A stretch of 22,727 nt of DNA. It comes from Chloroflexota bacterium. Lineage in GTDB: Bacteria; Chloroflexota; UBA5177; JANWHV01. Positions 21,664-22,727 of this stretch are shown piece by piece (position 1 is the stretch's first letter; each line of letters begins with the position of its first letter). Both the position numbers and the translations under genes were made by a program. The stretch is taken from contig JAICHN010000025.1 in the NCBI GenBank assembly GCA_025924845.1, forward strand, positions 1 through 22,727, in the 5' to 3' direction. The notes beneath the pieces are model-generated. The model was given only the letters and a program-made list of their open reading frames with translations. It was not told the DNA's origin and searched no databases.

Positions 21664-22272
21664 TTGTCAAGCGGTGAGCGCACTAGTGCCATGAGCATCC
21701 GAGATCGCATTCTCGACGCGGCAGTGACGATCTTGCGCGATCGGGGGCAGGCAGGGACCACGACCAAGGAGATCGCGCGAGTCGCCGGCTGCTCCGAGGG
21801 CAGCCTCTATACCTACTTCTCCGGCAAAGAGAGCCTCCTCGTCGCGGTGATCGCGGAGCGGCTGCCGCCGTTCGTTCCCATGCTCAAGGCCTTACTGGAA
21901 CGCGCAGGTGAGGATACGGTGTCCGACCATCTACTGGAGATCGCGGGAATTGCCGTGCGATTCTATGTAGAACTGATGCCCCTGGCTGCCACCGTCTTGG
22001 CCTCTCCGGAACTGAATGAAAGCGTGCGGCGCCAGGGCTTTGGCCCACATTTGGGCAACGTGGCCCTGGCGTCCTATTTGCGGCTTGAACAGCGCCTCGG
22101 TCGGATCCGTCCAGATATCAGCGTAGAGGCGGCGGCAGCCCTCTTACTGGGGGCCTGTCAGCAGAGAGCCATGCATGGCCAATTCGCCGGCCGCGCCCCC
22201 GATCCGGCGGAGGACGAGCGTTTCGTCAAGGATCTGGTGGCGACCCTTGTCCAGGGCCTTCAGCCCCGATGA
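21664..22272 (+). CDS. TetR/AcrR-family transcriptional regulator
   Basis: 202 residues. The N-terminal helix-turn-helix is standard: RDRILDAAVTILRDRGQAGT, then TKEIARVAGCSEGSLYTYFS and GKESLLVAVI (about residues 12-60 in all). The helical C-terminal domain that forms the ligand pocket and dimer surface is divergent, as usual, and ends FVKDLVATLVQGL. TTG 21664 is kept as the start because GTGAGGA (21653-21659) precedes it by 4 bases; ATG 21691 (MSIRDRIL) has no clear ribosome binding site but would also leave the domain whole. It probably represses itself and the divergent NmrA-like gene through the palindrome at 21611-21635. The inducer is unknown; a reactive or hydrophobic compound is common for such pairs. 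Confidence 0.92.
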   Translation: MSSGERTSAMSIRDRILDAAVTILRDRGQAGTTTKEIARVAGCSEGSLYTYFSGKESLLVAVIAERLPPFVPMLKALLERAGEDTVSDHLLEIAGIAVRFYVELMPLAATVLASPELNESVRRQGFGPHLGNVALASYLRLEQRLGRIRPDISVEAAAALLLGACQQRAMHGQFAGRAPDPAEDERFVKDLVATLVQGLQPR

Positions 22273-22288
22273 CCCGGTCCTGCATCGA

Positions 22289-22310
22289 CGGCGCGATGGA
22301 GGTCGCGCCG
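22289..22310 (+). terminator. 8-bp hairpin after the TetR gene
   Basis: CGGCGCGA (22289-22296) pairs fully with TCGCGCCG (22303-22310) around a 6-base loop, 17 bases after the TetR stop. No T-run follows, so termination is uncertain. Confidence 0.4.
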
Positions 22311-22320
22311 AACACGATGC

Positions 22321-22578
22321 CTATGCTTTCGAGGAGGCAGCGGCCCGTTCCTTGGAGCCGTTACCGCTCCGCGCCTGGAAACCGCGGAGGCAGGTAACGA
22401 AGGTAACTCCGCCGATCACGTTACCGAGCACAGCTGGGGCGAGGAACGCGGTGAGCCAACGGAGCCAGGTGATCGGCGCCCCCGCGAACATTGCCGTCAG
22501 CACCTCGATCGACCCAATTATGGAGTGGTACAGCTGCGAAGATGTCCTGTGCTTCCTGCTGTTTGCTCGCGGCCACAT
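22321..22578 (-). pseudogene. Formate/nitrite transporter family protein, C-terminal remnant
   Basis: From about 22540 down to the TAG at 22321 the minus strand encodes roughly 70 residues like the last two membrane helices of FNT-family channels: HSIIGSIEVLTAMFAGAPI, a hydrophobic helix with FLAPAVLGNVIGGVTFVT, then a polar tail. The LGN-x-IGG motif is characteristic. Intact proteins have about 250-300 residues and six helices. Upstream (22541-22727) no frame continues the family and the in-frame stop is at 22642-22644, so the N-terminal three quarters are absent. ATG 22578 lies in unrelated sequence (MWPRANSRKHRTSS). It is most likely a decayed gene left by a deletion, although an undetected frameshift at the window edge cannot be excluded. 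Confidence 0.6.
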
Positions 22579-22727
22579 CCACCACCCGACGCCCCTGTGC
22601 GAACGTACTATAGCCGTGCAGGTAAAGAAATCGAGGGATAACTAGTACACGTTGGCTCAAATAGCATTGCGAAACGGATATACTGCTTGTTTTGGCGTCA
22701 GCGCGACCCGTGCGCGCAGGAGCGGAG

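Noticed and set aside
22421..22660. 79-codon minus-strand frame overlapping the FNT remnant
   Set aside because: It is the alternative frame of the remnant and its upstream DNA; no membrane helices or family motif are seen.

Overview
The window is high-GC bacterial DNA densely packed with carbohydrate and sugar-acid catabolism genes. Strong AGGAGG-like ribosome binding sites, frequent GTG/TTG starts, enolase-superfamily, Gfo/Idh, SDR and MaoC genes, a CehA-type hydrolase and SBBP beta-propeller proteins would fit a Chloroflexota-like soil or thermophilic heterotroph. That assignment is an inference; no rRNA or other marker gene is present. I see no tRNA, rRNA, CRISPR array or transposase.

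Region 1 (1-8593) looks like a sugar-acid module. It begins with the C-terminus of a RhaS-like sugar-binding protein, followed by a LacI-family regulator, a Gfo/Idh/MocA oxidoreductase (minus), an SDR (plus), a minus-strand operon of enolase-superfamily enzyme, MaoC-like hydratase and second enolase-superfamily enzyme, then a plus-strand pair of UlaG-like metallo-beta-lactamase-fold lactonase and SDR, closed by a clear intrinsic terminator. An 11-base box (SAATCGWWWCC) occurs four times by my reading of both strands. Each copy sits just downstream of a predicted promoter: lacI itself, the oxidoreductase, the first SDR and the enolase-superfamily operon. I read this as the local LacI regulon. 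A plausible flow is sugar import, oxidation to a lactone, lactone hydrolysis, acid-sugar dehydration and further redox or hydration.

Region 2 (8594-19049) is a second catabolic locus governed by a DeoR/GlpR-type repressor on the minus strand. A long inverted repeat (10024-10069) lies between it and a plus-strand gene series: a decayed DUF4038/apiosidase-like gene, a GH4 6-phospho-beta-glucosidase, a sulfatase-fold hydrolase with Thr in the formylglycine position, a large GHL6/beta-galactosidase-trimerisation-like glycosidase, a CehA/McbA PHP-type hydrolase and a creatininase-family amidohydrolase. A truncated extracellular solute-binding protein gene lies downstream of the repressor. The locus seems to have lost its transporter and one glycosidase while its other enzymes remain intact.

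Region 3 (19050-22727) holds a secreted seven-repeat SBBP beta-propeller protein. Its 3' end overlaps by 48 bp the convergent gene for an NAD(P)-binding NmrA/SDR-like protein, which is divergent from a TetR regulator with a palindrome between them. The window ends in a C-terminal remnant of a formate/nitrite-transporter-family protein. Three gene remnants in 22.7 kb suggest ongoing gene loss in this accessory region.
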